From: Betaproteobacteria bacterium UBA5216
GTDB lineage: Bacteria; Pseudomonadota; Gammaproteobacteria; Burkholderiales; SG8-41
Direction of reading: 5' to 3'
NCBI GenBank assembly: GCA_002412495.1
Contig: DHVE01000129.1
Location: 62,001 to 126,000 of the forward strand
DNA: 64,000 bases
Made by a program: the position numbers and the translations under genes. The notes under the pieces are model-generated. The model did no database searches. It was given only the letters and a program-made list of their open reading frames with translations, and was not told the DNA's origin. Positions 35,692-43,968 of the stretch are shown one piece after another (position 1 is the stretch's first letter; the number at the start of each line of letters is the position of its first letter).

Positions 35692-36555
35692 TCACTTCGT
35701 GGCCGCACCGACAAGGCATTCGCCCGGCACCTCGAACCCACCATGCGATTCGAAACTGCGCATTGCGCCTTCCACTTCGTTCCACGCGGACTTGCGTTCT
35801 TGTGGGAGCAAGTGAGCCATCATGGCATTGAATCCACCGAAGGCCTCTTCGGCGACCCGCACGTACTCTGCAGCACTAGCCGCTCTATGTGGCACCGGCA
35901 CAGCGCGAACCTCGGGGCCGGCAAATCCCGCTTGACGGAAGACGTTTTCGAGTAGCCCGGGACCGCCAAGGCTGAACGGTCCGGGTTGCCCTGGAACGGG
36001 AGGCGAAAGTTGCGCTCGCCGGCGGATGATGGAAGCGGGCAGAGCCCCCCAACTGTTTCGATCGGGCGACGAAAAGACAGCGACGGCGACCCGACCTCCA
36101 GGTCTGAGAACACGGCGCCACTCGCGTAGCGCTGCCACAGGATCAGGCATATACATAAGACCAAGCCTACACAGCACCACATCAAAGGAAGCGTCAGGAA
36201 GATCAACTCTCTCGCCGTCCATGACGCGGGTCTCGATTTGTTTATATCCCCGTTCACGGGCGACCTGGAGCGCAAGCTCAATGATCCCTTCTGAGATGTC
36301 GGTCGCGAGTACATAACCGCTAGGGCCAACTCGTTCGGCGGCACTGACCGCCGGTTCACCTGCCCCGGCGGCAACGTCCAGGATGCGCTGACCTGGCTGA
36401 GTCCGGGCTAGGTCGAGCATCTGGCGAGTGGCTACGCCATACCAACGCTCCAGAGTGGGAGTCCAGCGCCGCCACGCTGCGCCGTCCTTGTTCCATTGTT
36501 CCCGCTGCGCGTTCTTGTACTTCGCTGCGTCGAATGAGGGTTGCTGTTCGGCCAT
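35692..36555 (-). CDS. Class I SAM-dependent methyltransferase, UbiE/COQ5-like
   Basis: 287 residues. Motif I ILDVAAGAGEPAVSAA (about residues 58-73), an acidic end of strand 2 (LATDISEGII), VMDGERVDLP and motif III-like LRPGGRVAVAVF define a Rossmann-type methyltransferase. The stretch DASFDVVLCRLGLMYMPDP is typical of the UbiE/small-molecule branch. The N terminus (NAQREQWNKDGAAWRRW) is shared with many proteins of unknown substrate. The ribosome site GAGGAG is well placed. It is the first gene of the loosely packed accessory strip. Confidence 0.85.
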   Translation of the reverse strand: MAEQQPSFDAAKYKNAQREQWNKDGAAWRRWTPTLERWYGVATRQMLDLARTQPGQRILDVAAGAGEPAVSAAERVGPSGYVLATDISEGIIELALQVARERGYKQIETRVMDGERVDLPDASFDVVLCRLGLMYMPDPVAALREWRRVLRPGGRVAVAVFSSPDRNSWGALPASIIRRRAQLSPPVPGQPGPFSLGGPGLLENVFRQAGFAGPEVRAVPVPHRAASAAEYVRVAEEAFGGFNAMMAHLLPQERKSAWNEVEGAMRSFESHGGFEVPGECLVGAATK

Positions 36556-37021
36556 AGGAAGTACTCCTCTCGGTTAGACATTGATGCTGCGGTTACACGC
36601 TTACGAAACGTACGGATTGGAACCACTTTCGCGTTTCAAGTTCACACCGCACAAGCCGAGTGTAAGTTACTTGGCATGTCTGCCAACTTAAGCATATTTG
36701 TCCTATTGAGGCCGGCATGAGCTATTCCCTGCTCACTCTGTAAGCCGAAATTGAAAATACAGGGGTTTTTGCCAATGGCCGGTTACTAATTTACCCGGAG
36801 ATTCACTCTCCCAGCCAATAGCGGTGGTTTCGAGTTACGTTTCGATTGGCACACAATTCTTGTTCAAACAACTTGTTGTGCATCATCTGGTAATCGCATA
36901 GCATCGCCTTCGGCAAGACTGCTGGCGAGTGCATAGCTCGCCTAACCTATCTCCGTTCCTTTGGCGTAGCCCGGTGCGCTTTTTATGCGATGGGCAATCA
37001 CAACCAGCTATAAGGGATATC
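36556..37021. repeat. Non-coding region holding copy 1 of a diverged upstream repeat
   Basis: 466 bp before the DUF1330 gene. From about 36817 to 36970 it aligns by eye with 37582-37728: shared blocks include GTTACGTTTCGATT, TAATCGCAT, AAGACTG and TTTGGCGTA, in the same order and nearly the same spacing. Copy 1 ends about 50 bp before the DUF1330 start; copy 2 ends about 30 bp before the cytochrome start. The rest shows no gene. Confidence 0.65.
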
Positions 37022-37408
37022 ATGAAAATTAGTTACAAAGCATTATTGACTCTGCTCGTGGGCATTTCACTTGGTGGGGCGGTCATTCAGGGGCTTAATG
37101 CCCAGGGCAAACCCACAGTACCGGTCTATATTGTCAACGAAGTAGAGGTAATCGATCAGGCTGGGTTTAAGACCTACGCAGACCGCCAAGAGGTATTGAT
37201 CAAGAAAAACGGTGGACGATACATCATCCGGGGCGGAAAAGTCACGGCACTTGATGGTACGCCCCCCAAGCGGTTCACTGTGTATGTTTTTGACAGCATG
37301 GAAAAGATGCAGAGTTGGCAAAATGACCCTGCGCAAAAGGAACTGATGGCGATGCGTAGCAAGGCTGCCAAGTTCCACTCGTTCGCAGTCGAAGGTATTC
37401 CAAACTAG
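37022..37408 (+). CDS. Exported DUF1330-family protein
   Basis: 128 residues from ATG 37022 (AAGGGATATC just upstream). A hydrophobic signal segment (YKALLTLLVGISLGGAVIQG, residues 4-23) precedes a ferredoxin-like DUF1330 domain: PVYIVNEVEVIDQAGFKTYA, GGRYIIRGGKVTALDG and RFTVYVFDSMEKMQSW. Most DUF1330 proteins are cytosolic and about 95-100 residues; the signal peptide puts this one in the periplasm. The function is unknown. A hairpin terminator follows, so it is probably transcribed alone from the repeat-type upstream region. Confidence 0.85.
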   Translation: MKISYKALLTLLVGISLGGAVIQGLNAQGKPTVPVYIVNEVEVIDQAGFKTYADRQEVLIKKNGGRYIIRGGKVTALDGTPPKRFTVYVFDSMEKMQSWQNDPAQKELMAMRSKAAKFHSFAVEGIPN

Positions 37409-37430
37409 CACGCATCAATTATCTGATCTC

Positions 37431-37462
37431 AGGGCGCCATCAGTTGGTGCCCTCGTTTTTCT
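37431..37462 (+). terminator. Rho-independent terminator after the DUF1330 gene
   Basis: A 9-bp stem AGGGCGCCA / TGGTGCCCT (one G-T pair) with a 5-base loop is followed by CGTTTTTCTT. It begins 22 bp after the stop codon. Confidence 0.75.
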
Positions 37463-37581
37463 TATGCTGGCTCAGTGGTGTTTTGAAAATTGCCCGAGAT
37501 GGTGGTGCCGTGCGACCAATCAACTGCGAAAATGCGCCAGAAATCGGCCAGCGGCCTTCACTGGGCGTATTTCGCTACCCT

Positions 37582-37728
37582 GCCGATAGCGGCGGTTTCC
37601 GGTTACGTTTCGATTTGCACAAAATCCGCGCTCAATATATCCGTTGTAGTGCATCAGTTAATCGCATGGGATCAAGCTTGGAAAGACTGAAGGTGCTTGC
37701 CTAGCACTCCGTTACTTTGGCGTATCGC
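37582..37728. repeat. Copy 2 of the diverged upstream repeat
   Basis: Located in the 351-bp gap before the cytochrome c gene; see copy 1 at 36817-36970. Matching blocks are GTTACGTTTCGATT, GCATCAGTTAATCGCAT against the corresponding part of copy 1, AAGACTG and TTTGGCGTA. Since both copies end shortly before a start codon, they probably carry related promoters. The stretch 37463-37581 shows no gene. Confidence 0.65.
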
Positions 37729-37759
37729 CAATACTCCATAAACCGAGGGGGGATTATTC

Positions 37760-38755
37760 GTGAAAAGAATCAAAAACACTTTGCTTCATGGACTGGGTAT
37801 ATTGGCCATCACCATCAGCAGCAGCTACGCCCAAAGCGGCGGCTCACTCCCCGCAGGGGCTGCCGACGGACTTCCCAATTGGGCCTTTATATGGGATCCG
37901 AACGTCAAGGTGCCACCGCCAGACGACAAGCCCAATTCGCTCCCCGGCAGCAGCGCGAGTTACAGTTGGAGGCAGGCGCGCGATTTGTTCGTGGCGCCGG
38001 ACTGGCATCCAAGCGATCATGGACCAATGCCGGATATTGTCGCCAACGGACGCAAGCCGGATGTACGCGCCTGCGGCTCTTGCCATCGCGCTGAGGGTAC
38101 TGGCGGGCCCGAAAATGCAAATCTCGCTGGACTGCCCATCAGCTATTTCGTTCAGCAAATCGCCGATTTCAAAAGTGGCGCGAGAAAGATGTCGGGCCCT
38201 GACAGGCCAGCCAAAACATTGATGATGGGATCAGTCAAAGCCATGACCGATGCCGAGGCTCTCGTCGCTGCGCAATATTTTTCGGCACTGCAGCCCAGGC
38301 GCAATGTCAAGGTCGTCGAAGCCGAGATGATTCCAAAGACCGGCGAAGCGCGGCTGTTTTTCACCAAGAGTCCGGGCGGTGGTACCGAGCCTCTCGGTCG
38401 CCGCATTGTCGAGTTTCCGGATAACGAAGATCAATTCGAACTTCGCGACACGCATTCGACTTTTACGGCTTATGTGCCGGTCGGAAGCGTGGCCAAGGGA
38501 GAAGCACTGGCCAAGACCGGCGGCGCCGGAACCACCCTAGCCTGTAGCATCTGTCACGGACCGGCATTGAAGGGTGTCGGCCCGATTCCCCGGATCGCTG
38601 GACGCTCGCCGACCTACATCGTGCGCCAGCTCTATGAGTTCAAGACGGGCGGTCGATCGGCGGGCGCCAGCGCGCTGATGAAGCAAGCTGTCGATAAACT
38701 TTCGCCGGAAGACATTATCGCGCTCGCGGCGTATATCGGCTCTCTGGAGCCGTAG
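37760..38755 (+). CDS. Periplasmic dihaem cytochrome c
   Basis: 331 residues, starting with GTG at 37760 after a purine-rich GAGGGGGGA. A signal peptide ends near SSYAQS. Two haem motifs are present, CGSCH (105-109) and CSICH (262-266), one per domain, each with a distal Met candidate (MSGPD; LMKQAV). Between the domains lies a stretch of about 90 residues. The duplicated class I cytochrome layout resembles c-type cytochromes that act as electron shuttles or as partners of dehydrogenases. No catalytic partner gene lies beside it. It shares its upstream region with the DUF1330 gene. Confidence 0.87.
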   Translation: MKRIKNTLLHGLGILAITISSSYAQSGGSLPAGAADGLPNWAFIWDPNVKVPPPDDKPNSLPGSSASYSWRQARDLFVAPDWHPSDHGPMPDIVANGRKPDVRACGSCHRAEGTGGPENANLAGLPISYFVQQIADFKSGARKMSGPDRPAKTLMMGSVKAMTDAEALVAAQYFSALQPRRNVKVVEAEMIPKTGEARLFFTKSPGGGTEPLGRRIVEFPDNEDQFELRDTHSTFTAYVPVGSVAKGEALAKTGGAGTTLACSICHGPALKGVGPIPRIAGRSPTYIVRQLYEFKTGGRSAGASALMKQAVDKLSPEDIIALAAYIGSLEP

Positions 38756-39145
38756 ACGTCCCGACGGGCCGCGCCCGGTCGGTTCAAATATAAAGCCGCT
38801 GTGTGACCAATCAACGGCGGCCTTAGCTCGCGATCGAATTTGCGAGGCAACATGTGCACGAATGGTGGCTATGGAGAAACTTAAATGGCCAGAGTGGCTC
38901 GGTAGAACGGTTTCCTCGTTCTAGACAGCGGCCATTCAATCTTACTTTGGGCAATAGCTGGTAACTGATGGACACCGGTCGCCCATGTTACGCGGAGCCA
39001 ACTGCAGAAATGGCCGAGCACCAAACGCCGCCGATGGTTACAGCGGATGCTTTTTAAGACTCAATTTCGACCAGTCGAATTTCTGGATGGCCATCGGTCA
39101 CGCATCCCGAACTCCGATACTGACCGTCAGATTCAGCGCACTCCC
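38756..39145. other. Intergenic region with one imperfect hairpin
   Basis: 390 bp between the converging cytochrome c and TauE/SafE-like genes. An imperfect GC-rich hairpin at 38761-38782 (CCGACGGGC / GCCCGGTCGG, one bulged base) sits 5 bp after the cytochrome stop and may terminate it, although the T tract is poor. The words GTGTGACCAATCAACGG near 38800 recur in similar form near 37511. No gene is supported. Confidence 0.5.
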
Positions 39146-39898
39146 TCAGCGCGCAGTGCCGCTCAACCCGGGAATTGCCAAACACAGCAAGCCCGAATGC
39201 AGCGTCGCAGCGGCAGGCCGCGTGGCTTGGATCAGGCTGAACGCACCGGCCACCGTAAGCACCACGATCGCCGCGATGCGCGCGGCGGGTGCAATGACGG
39301 CGCCGCGGGCGCGGTGACAAAAAGCGGCGATCAACAACACGTTCGGCAAGGTGCCCAATCCGAACGCCAGCATCACCAGCGTGCCCTCGATGGCGCTAAC
39401 CGTGGCGAGCGCGGTGAGGAGCATCGCGTAGACCATGGCGCAAGGCAGCCAGCCCCATGCCAACCCAAGACCAAAGGCACGAGCGGCGTTGTCGGCCGGC
39501 AAAAACCGCCGCGACCAAGGCTGAACGTGCCGCCACAACACGCCGCCCGCCGCGGCCAAGCCACGTTCAACCGGCTTGAAGCCCGAAATCGTCAATGCAA
39601 ACAATAACAGCGCGATGCCCGCCAACGCCATCGCCATCTGTTGCACTGCCACGCCACCGCGCAACGCCAGACCGGCTTCGCCGAGTGCGCCCGCCAGCGC
39701 ACCGCCAGCCGCGTAGGTGGTGATGCGCCCGGCGTTATAACCCAGCGCCAGCCACCAGCGCTGCGACTTTCCTTGCGTCGGCCCACGCGGCCCGCAGGCC
39801 GCACCGATGATGCCGCCGCACATGGCCGCGCAATGCACGCCGTTGAGCAAGCCCGCGAGAAACGCGGCCAGCAGGATGGTTTCGAGCCAGCCAATCAT
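39146..39898 (-). CDS. Sulfite exporter TauE/SafE family protein of the cbb3 locus
   Basis: 250 residues with six hydrophobic segments. The N-terminal LLNGVHCAAMCGGIIGA (about 17-33) carries the conserved Cys-containing motif of the branch found next to cbb3 oxidase genes, and LGLAWGWLPCAMVYAML (about 140-156) is the matching second-half motif. The pair of Cys motifs suggests copper or thiol handling; members of this branch are thought to help assembly of cbb3 oxidase, but their substrate is not proved. It is the last gene of the minus-strand cluster, 15 bp after the 79-residue membrane protein gene. Confidence 0.82.
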   Translation of the reverse strand: MIGWLETILLAAFLAGLLNGVHCAAMCGGIIGAACGPRGPTQGKSQRWWLALGYNAGRITTYAAGGALAGALGEAGLALRGGVAVQQMAMALAGIALLLFALTISGFKPVERGLAAAGGVLWRHVQPWSRRFLPADNAARAFGLGLAWGWLPCAMVYAMLLTALATVSAIEGTLVMLAFGLGTLPNVLLIAAFCHRARGAVIAPAARIAAIVVLTVAGAFSLIQATRPAAATLHSGLLCLAIPGLSGTAR

Positions 39899-39913
39899 AA
39901 TAGGCAGGCCCCA

Positions 39914-40153
39914 TCAGGCATCGGAGGATTCCGATCCGTTGATGCCGTGCTGCAACCAGCACGTCAGCGCGCTGGATGCAGCAGCAAACGCCCAAAACAG
40001 AAAAAAGCCCAAGGTATAAACCGCAGAGCGGCTCAGTTCCAGCGGCTGGCCGAACAAATGCAGATCGGTGGGATCGACCATGCTGAAAAACACCCCTTCC
40101 GCAACCACGCCCACCAGGAATGAAGGCCAGAGTATCCACATCGCGTGTTTCAT
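39914..40153 (-). CDS. Small two-helix membrane protein of the cbb3 locus
   Basis: 79 residues from ATG 40151-40153, preceded by GAGGAGG. Two hydrophobic helices (IL WPSFLVGVVAEGVFFSMV at about 7-25 and VYTLGFFLFWAFAAASSALT at about 45-64) and a short polar tail. Small proteins of this size occur beside fixH in other proteobacteria, but I cannot name this one. Its place between the FixH and TauE/SafE genes suggests an assembly role for the oxidase. Confidence 0.75.
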   Translation of the reverse strand: MKHAMWILWPSFLVGVVAEGVFFSMVDPTDLHLFGQPLELSRSAVYTLGFFLFWAFAAASSALTCWLQHGINGSESSDA

Positions 40154-40167
40154 GGCGGCCTCCTCTT

Positions 40168-40728
40168 CTACTGCCCGCGCGCAGTGAGTTCGGTATGCGT
40201 GGTGCCCGGCAGGCGCAACTCGCCCACCAGACGCCATGCACGCTCGTGATCCTCCAGTTCCAGCCGCCAGCGGCCCGCCGACAGCGGCGGCAATGCCGCT
40301 ACATAATGCCCGCCGGGCGCGCCCTGCAAGGTCTGCGAGGTCTGCACGCCGGGTTGAGGCTGCAGGGTCAGCGGCAACACCAGGTCGCGGCCCGGCCGCG
40401 TCGGATGCACCACCCGCAGCACCAGGCGAGATGATCGCGGCGCGAGGTTCATGATGACGGTAATACGATTCTCGTCAGGCGCCACCGTCACGCGCGCACG
40501 ATAGGACAGTGCGCTTGCAGCCGCGTCGCGCGACAACACCTGATTCACCGCCAAGCCCTGTTTGTAGTAGTCATCGGACACCAGACCATCGTTGCTCGTC
40601 AGCGCGAGCCAGACCGTCACCATGCCCGCCAGGATCACGGCCACCGGCCCTGCCATCAGCAGCCACGGCCAAGGCTCGCGATACCAGGGCTGCAAGGGAT
40701 GGGGATGCACAATTTGGGATTGACTCAT
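40168..40728 (-). CDS. ccoH: FixH/CcoH-family cbb3 oxidase assembly protein
   Basis: 186 residues from ATG 40726-40728 (GAGGG upstream). A single N-terminal transmembrane helix (WPWLLMAGPVAVILAGMVTV, about 20-39) is followed by the family motif SNDGLVSDDYYKQGLAVNQ (about 45-63) and a periplasmic beta-rich domain. CcoH/FixH binds and stabilises the oxidase during assembly. It follows ccoG by 10 bp, the classical FixG-FixH order. Confidence 0.85.
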   Translation of the reverse strand: MSQSQIVHPHPLQPWYREPWPWLLMAGPVAVILAGMVTVWLALTSNDGLVSDDYYKQGLAVNQVLSRDAAASALSYRARVTVAPDENRITVIMNLAPRSSRLVLRVVHPTRPGRDLVLPLTLQPQPGVQTSQTLQGAPGGHYVAALPPLSAGRWRLELEDHERAWRLVGELRLPGTTHTELTARGQ

Positions 40729-40738
40729 GGTGCCCTCG

Positions 40739-42184
40739 CTAACGCATGTAAAAGCGGGATTTTTCATCGACCTTCAACGCGGGATCGTCGGCGTCTTCGA
40801 CGTGAAACCGGATGGTGTATGTTCCGGGCTTGAGGTTCGCCGGATCGGCGCGCACCGCAACCGCGACCGACGCGGTGTGCGCGCCGGCCACGGCAACCGG
40901 CTGCGCGGCCATGACTTGCAGCCCCGCGCGGCCCGATTCGGGCGTCGCGGTGATGGTGAACCGCCGATCGCGCTCGCTCGTATTCATGATCTGCAGGCGA
41001 TAAACGTTTTCGATCATGCCGTCGCGTGTTTCGCGCGCCAGCATGGCGCGATCGCGGATCACATCCACCTTGAGCGGCGTGCGCAAGTACAGCGCGCCCA
41101 GCAGCACGCAGGTAATGGCCAGCAACAAGGCGCCGTAGATCAGGGTGCGCGTGCGCAGCACGCGCCGCCACATGCGCCGCACATCCCATTTCGCCGCGAC
41201 GGCGTTCAGCGTCGAGTAGCGTATGAGGCCGCGGGCATAACCCATCTTGTCCATCACCTGATCGCAGCCGTCAATACACGCGGCGCACCCGATACACTCG
41301 TACTGCAGCCCCTTGCGAATGTCGATACCGGTCGGGCACACCTGCACGCAGATGCCACAATCGACGCAATCGCCAACGCCCAGCCTTGCACGGTCGGCGG
41401 AGCGGCTGCGCGAGCCGCGCGGCTCTCCGCGCTGCGCGTCATAGGTGATGATCAGCGTATCGCGGTCGAACATCGCGCTTTGAAAGCGCGCGTACGGGCA
41501 CATGTATTTGCAAACCTGTTCGCGCATCCAGCCTGCGTTGCCGTAGGTCGCGAACGAATAAAACAGAATCCAGAAGGTTTCCCACGGCCCCAGCGTCGCG
41601 GACGCCACTTCGCCCAGCAGCGTGCGTATGGGCGTGAAATAGCCGACAAAGGTCAACCCTGTCCATAACGCAATGCCGATCCACAGGCCGTGCTTGAGCG
41701 CCTTGCGTGACAGGCGCACGGCATTCGCGGGGCCGCGGTCGAGGCGCATGCGTTGCATGCGGTCGCCCTCCACCATGCGCTCGATCCACATGAAAATTTC
41801 CGTATACACGGTCTGCGGGCAGGCATAGCCGCAAAACAACCGCCCCGCCACGGCGGTAAACAAGAACAGCGACAGCGCGGACACCACCAGCAGCCCGGTC
41901 AGAAATATAAAATCCTGCGGCCACAGCACCCAGCCGAACACATAGAACTTGCGCGCGCCTAGGTCGAACAGCACCGCCGGACGCGCGTTCCACACGAGCC
42001 AGGGCAAGCCATAGAAAATCAGTTGCGTGGCGAGCACCAGCGCAATGCGCCAGCGGGCAAACCAGCCATGCACCGCGCGCGGATAAATTTTTTGGCGGAC
42101 TTCATAGAGTGAAGCCTCGCTGTCGCTGCCACCAGGGCTAACCCCGGCTGGCGCGGGCGGCAGCCCGCTCGCCGGATGTCGCAT
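40739..42184 (-). CDS. ccoG: Cytochrome c oxidase accessory protein CcoG (FixG/RdxA)
   Basis: 481 residues. Transmembrane helices occupy about 45-65, 85-110, 160-185, 195-220 and 335-357. Between them lies the NapH-like Cys segment (FCGYACPQTVYTEIFMW; YMCPYARFQ). Two [4Fe-4S] motifs, CVDCGICVQVCP and CIGCAACIDGCD, stand at about 265-305. A C-terminal immunoglobulin-like domain is periplasmic. CcoG is a Cu(II) reductase needed for copper delivery to cbb3 oxidase. All cluster cysteines are present. Confidence 0.93.
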   Translation of the reverse strand: MRHPASGLPPAPAGVSPGGSDSEASLYEVRQKIYPRAVHGWFARWRIALVLATQLIFYGLPWLVWNARPAVLFDLGARKFYVFGWVLWPQDFIFLTGLLVVSALSLFLFTAVAGRLFCGYACPQTVYTEIFMWIERMVEGDRMQRMRLDRGPANAVRLSRKALKHGLWIGIALWTGLTFVGYFTPIRTLLGEVASATLGPWETFWILFYSFATYGNAGWMREQVCKYMCPYARFQSAMFDRDTLIITYDAQRGEPRGSRSRSADRARLGVGDCVDCGICVQVCPTGIDIRKGLQYECIGCAACIDGCDQVMDKMGYARGLIRYSTLNAVAAKWDVRRMWRRVLRTRTLIYGALLLAITCVLLGALYLRTPLKVDVIRDRAMLARETRDGMIENVYRLQIMNTSERDRRFTITATPESGRAGLQVMAAQPVAVAGAHTASVAVAVRADPANLKPGTYTIRFHVEDADDPALKVDEKSRFYMR

Positions 42185-42237
42185 TTGGGCTACCTTGCTC
42201 CTGCCTGGACTGTCATCGCTTTCATCGGCGTTTACGT

Positions 42238-43131
42238 TTAGTGCGACAAGCCGTAGACGTAGGCCGTCAACAAATGAATCTTGCCTTCGTCGAGGAAGCC
42301 CTTGTGCGCGGGCATGGCGCCGTTTCGGCCCTTGGTGATGCTTTCAATGATGGCCGTGTTCGAACCGCCGTGCAGCCACACATCGTCGGTCAGATTGGGC
42401 GCACCGATCTGCGGATTGCCCTTGCCGTTCGCGCCGTGACAGGCCGCGCAGATGGTCTCGAACTTTGGCTTGCCGCGAAAAGCACGCAAGCCATCGCTGG
42501 GTCTGCCGCTGATACTAAACAGGTATTCCAGGACATCCCGCGCCCCGTCTTCGCCACCCAGCGCACCACCCATGGGCGGCATCACGCCGTTGCGGCCTTC
42601 CATGATGCTCGCGCGGATGGCTTCCGGCTCGCCGCCATACAGCCAGTCGGTATCGCGCAGATTCGGGAAACCGCGCGAACCGCCCGCGTCGGAACCGTGG
42701 CATTGCGCGCAATACGTCAGGAACAGGCGCTGTCCCATTTCGCGCGCCTTGGGATCGGCCGCGACGGTTTTGATGTCCTGCTTGAGAAACTTGTCGATAA
42801 CCGGTCCATGCTGTGCCACGGCGCTCGCCTGCTCCGCCTGATACTGCCCGCTGGAACTCCAGTTGAAATAACCCGCATGGCTGCCGAGCCCTGGATACAG
42901 TGCCAGATAGGCAACACCGAACACAATGGTGATCACAAACAACCACATCCACCAGCGCGGCAGCGGATGATTCCCTTCTTCAAGGTCCTCGTCCCAGACA
43001 TGCCCCGTCGTGCCGGCATCGCCGGAGCCACGGCTGGACAGGCCGAATAAAAGCACGGCACACGCCACAATGCTGATCAGCGTGATCACCGCGACATACA
43101 GTCCCCAGGCGTCGTGCGTGAAGTCGCTCAT
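42238..43131 (-). CDS. ccoP: cbb3 cytochrome c oxidase, dihaem subunit III
   Basis: 297 residues. A first hydrophobic helix (about 12-30) and a second (about 58-78, MWLFVITIVFGVAYLALY) precede two cytochrome c domains with haem motifs CAQCH (in FLTYCAQCHGSDAGG) and CAACH (in TICAACHGANGKG). It passes electrons from soluble cytochrome c towards CcoO/CcoN. Its start overlaps the ccoQ stop by 3 bp. Confidence 0.95.
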   Translation of the reverse strand: MSDFTHDAWGLYVAVITLISIVACAVLLFGLSSRGSGDAGTTGHVWDEDLEEGNHPLPRWWMWLFVITIVFGVAYLALYPGLGSHAGYFNWSSSGQYQAEQASAVAQHGPVIDKFLKQDIKTVAADPKAREMGQRLFLTYCAQCHGSDAGGSRGFPNLRDTDWLYGGEPEAIRASIMEGRNGVMPPMGGALGGEDGARDVLEYLFSISGRPSDGLRAFRGKPKFETICAACHGANGKGNPQIGAPNLTDDVWLHGGSNTAIIESITKGRNGAMPAHKGFLDEGKIHLLTAYVYGLSH

Positions 43132-43301
43132 CGTTGTGCCCTCGATCTCGCCGGCAGGTTATCTTCGTCGTCGTTAAGCGCGAGGCGCGCCGCCGCTTCA
43201 AAGTCTTCGCTGCGACGCGAACTCCATGCCCACACCACAATGCCAATGAATGCCGCAAACAGCACCACCGTCATGATCGATCTGAATAGTCCTATATCCA
43301 T
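43128..43301 (-). CDS. ccoQ: cbb3 oxidase small subunit CcoQ
   Basis: A 57-residue protein found by reading the gap between ccoO and ccoP. It begins MDIGLFRSIMTVVLFAAFIG, has one hydrophobic helix (residues 9-26, ending in VVWAW) and a charged tail with LALNDDEDNLP. These features, the size and the position define CcoQ, which stabilises the core complex and, in Rhodobacter, relays signals when oxygen is present. The start ATG at 43299-43301 is 27 bp after the ccoO stop; the TGA stop overlaps the ccoP ATG. Confidence 0.9.
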   Translation of the reverse strand: MDIGLFRSIMTVVLFAAFIGIVVWAWSSRRSEDFEAAARLALNDDEDNLPARSRAQR

Positions 43302-43328
43302 GCTTACCGCACCTCATTCAGTTGCGTC

Positions 43329-43949
43329 TTATTTGACATTGCGCAGCACCAGGCCCAATCCCTGCAAATAGGCGATCAGCGCATCCATTTCCGTCTTGCC
43401 TTTAACGCTTTGTGCGGCGGCATCGATGTCGGCGTCGGCATACGGCACGCCCACCGAACGCAACGCGCGCATCTTCGCGGGCAGCACCGCCGCATCGACT
43501 GCGGCGTTTTGCAGCCATGCATAGGCCGGCATATTTGACTCCGGCACCAGATCGCGCGGATTAATCAGGTGCAGGCGATGCCACTCATCGGAGTAACGCC
43601 GGCCCACGCGGGCCAGATCGGGGCCGGTGCGTTTAGAGCCCCACAGAAACGGATGGTCATAGACGAATTCGCCCGCCACCGAATAGTGACCATAACGCTC
43701 GGTTTCGGCGCGAAACGGCCGGATCATCTGCGAATGGCAGTTACCGCAGCCTTCGCGCACATAGATGTCGCGGCCGGCAAGCTGGATCGCGGTGTAGGGC
43801 TTCAGTCCGGCCACGGGCTGCGTGGTGGACTTCTGAAAGTACAGCGGCACGATCTCCACCAGCCCGCCGACGCTGATGACCAGGATCACCAGCACCATCA
43901 GGAGGCCGATGTTGCGTTCAATAATAGTGTGTGCGGATGTGAAGTTCAT
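43329..43949 (-). CDS. ccoO: cbb3 cytochrome c oxidase, monohaem subunit II
   Basis: 206 residues from ATG 43947-43949. One N-terminal anchor helix (about 14-34, GLLMVLVILVISVGGLVEIV) precedes the haem motif CGNCHSQM, with the conserved IYVREGCGNC and FRAETERYGHYSVAGEF context and a distal Met in PESNMPAYAWL. It carries electrons between CcoP and the catalytic subunit. It lies 19 bp after ccoN. Confidence 0.95.
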   Translation of the reverse strand: MNFTSAHTIIERNIGLLMVLVILVISVGGLVEIVPLYFQKSTTQPVAGLKPYTAIQLAGRDIYVREGCGNCHSQMIRPFRAETERYGHYSVAGEFVYDHPFLWGSKRTGPDLARVGRRYSDEWHRLHLINPRDLVPESNMPAYAWLQNAAVDAAVLPAKMRALRSVGVPYADADIDAAAQSVKGKTEMDALIAYLQGLGLVLRNVK

Positions 43950-43968
43950 AATGAAATTAGCCTTCGTT

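Noticed and set aside
35380..35831. Short plus-strand frames after nrdJ
   Set aside because: Overlapping frames of 83-143 codons without ribosome sites or recognisable composition; partly antisense to the methyltransferase gene.
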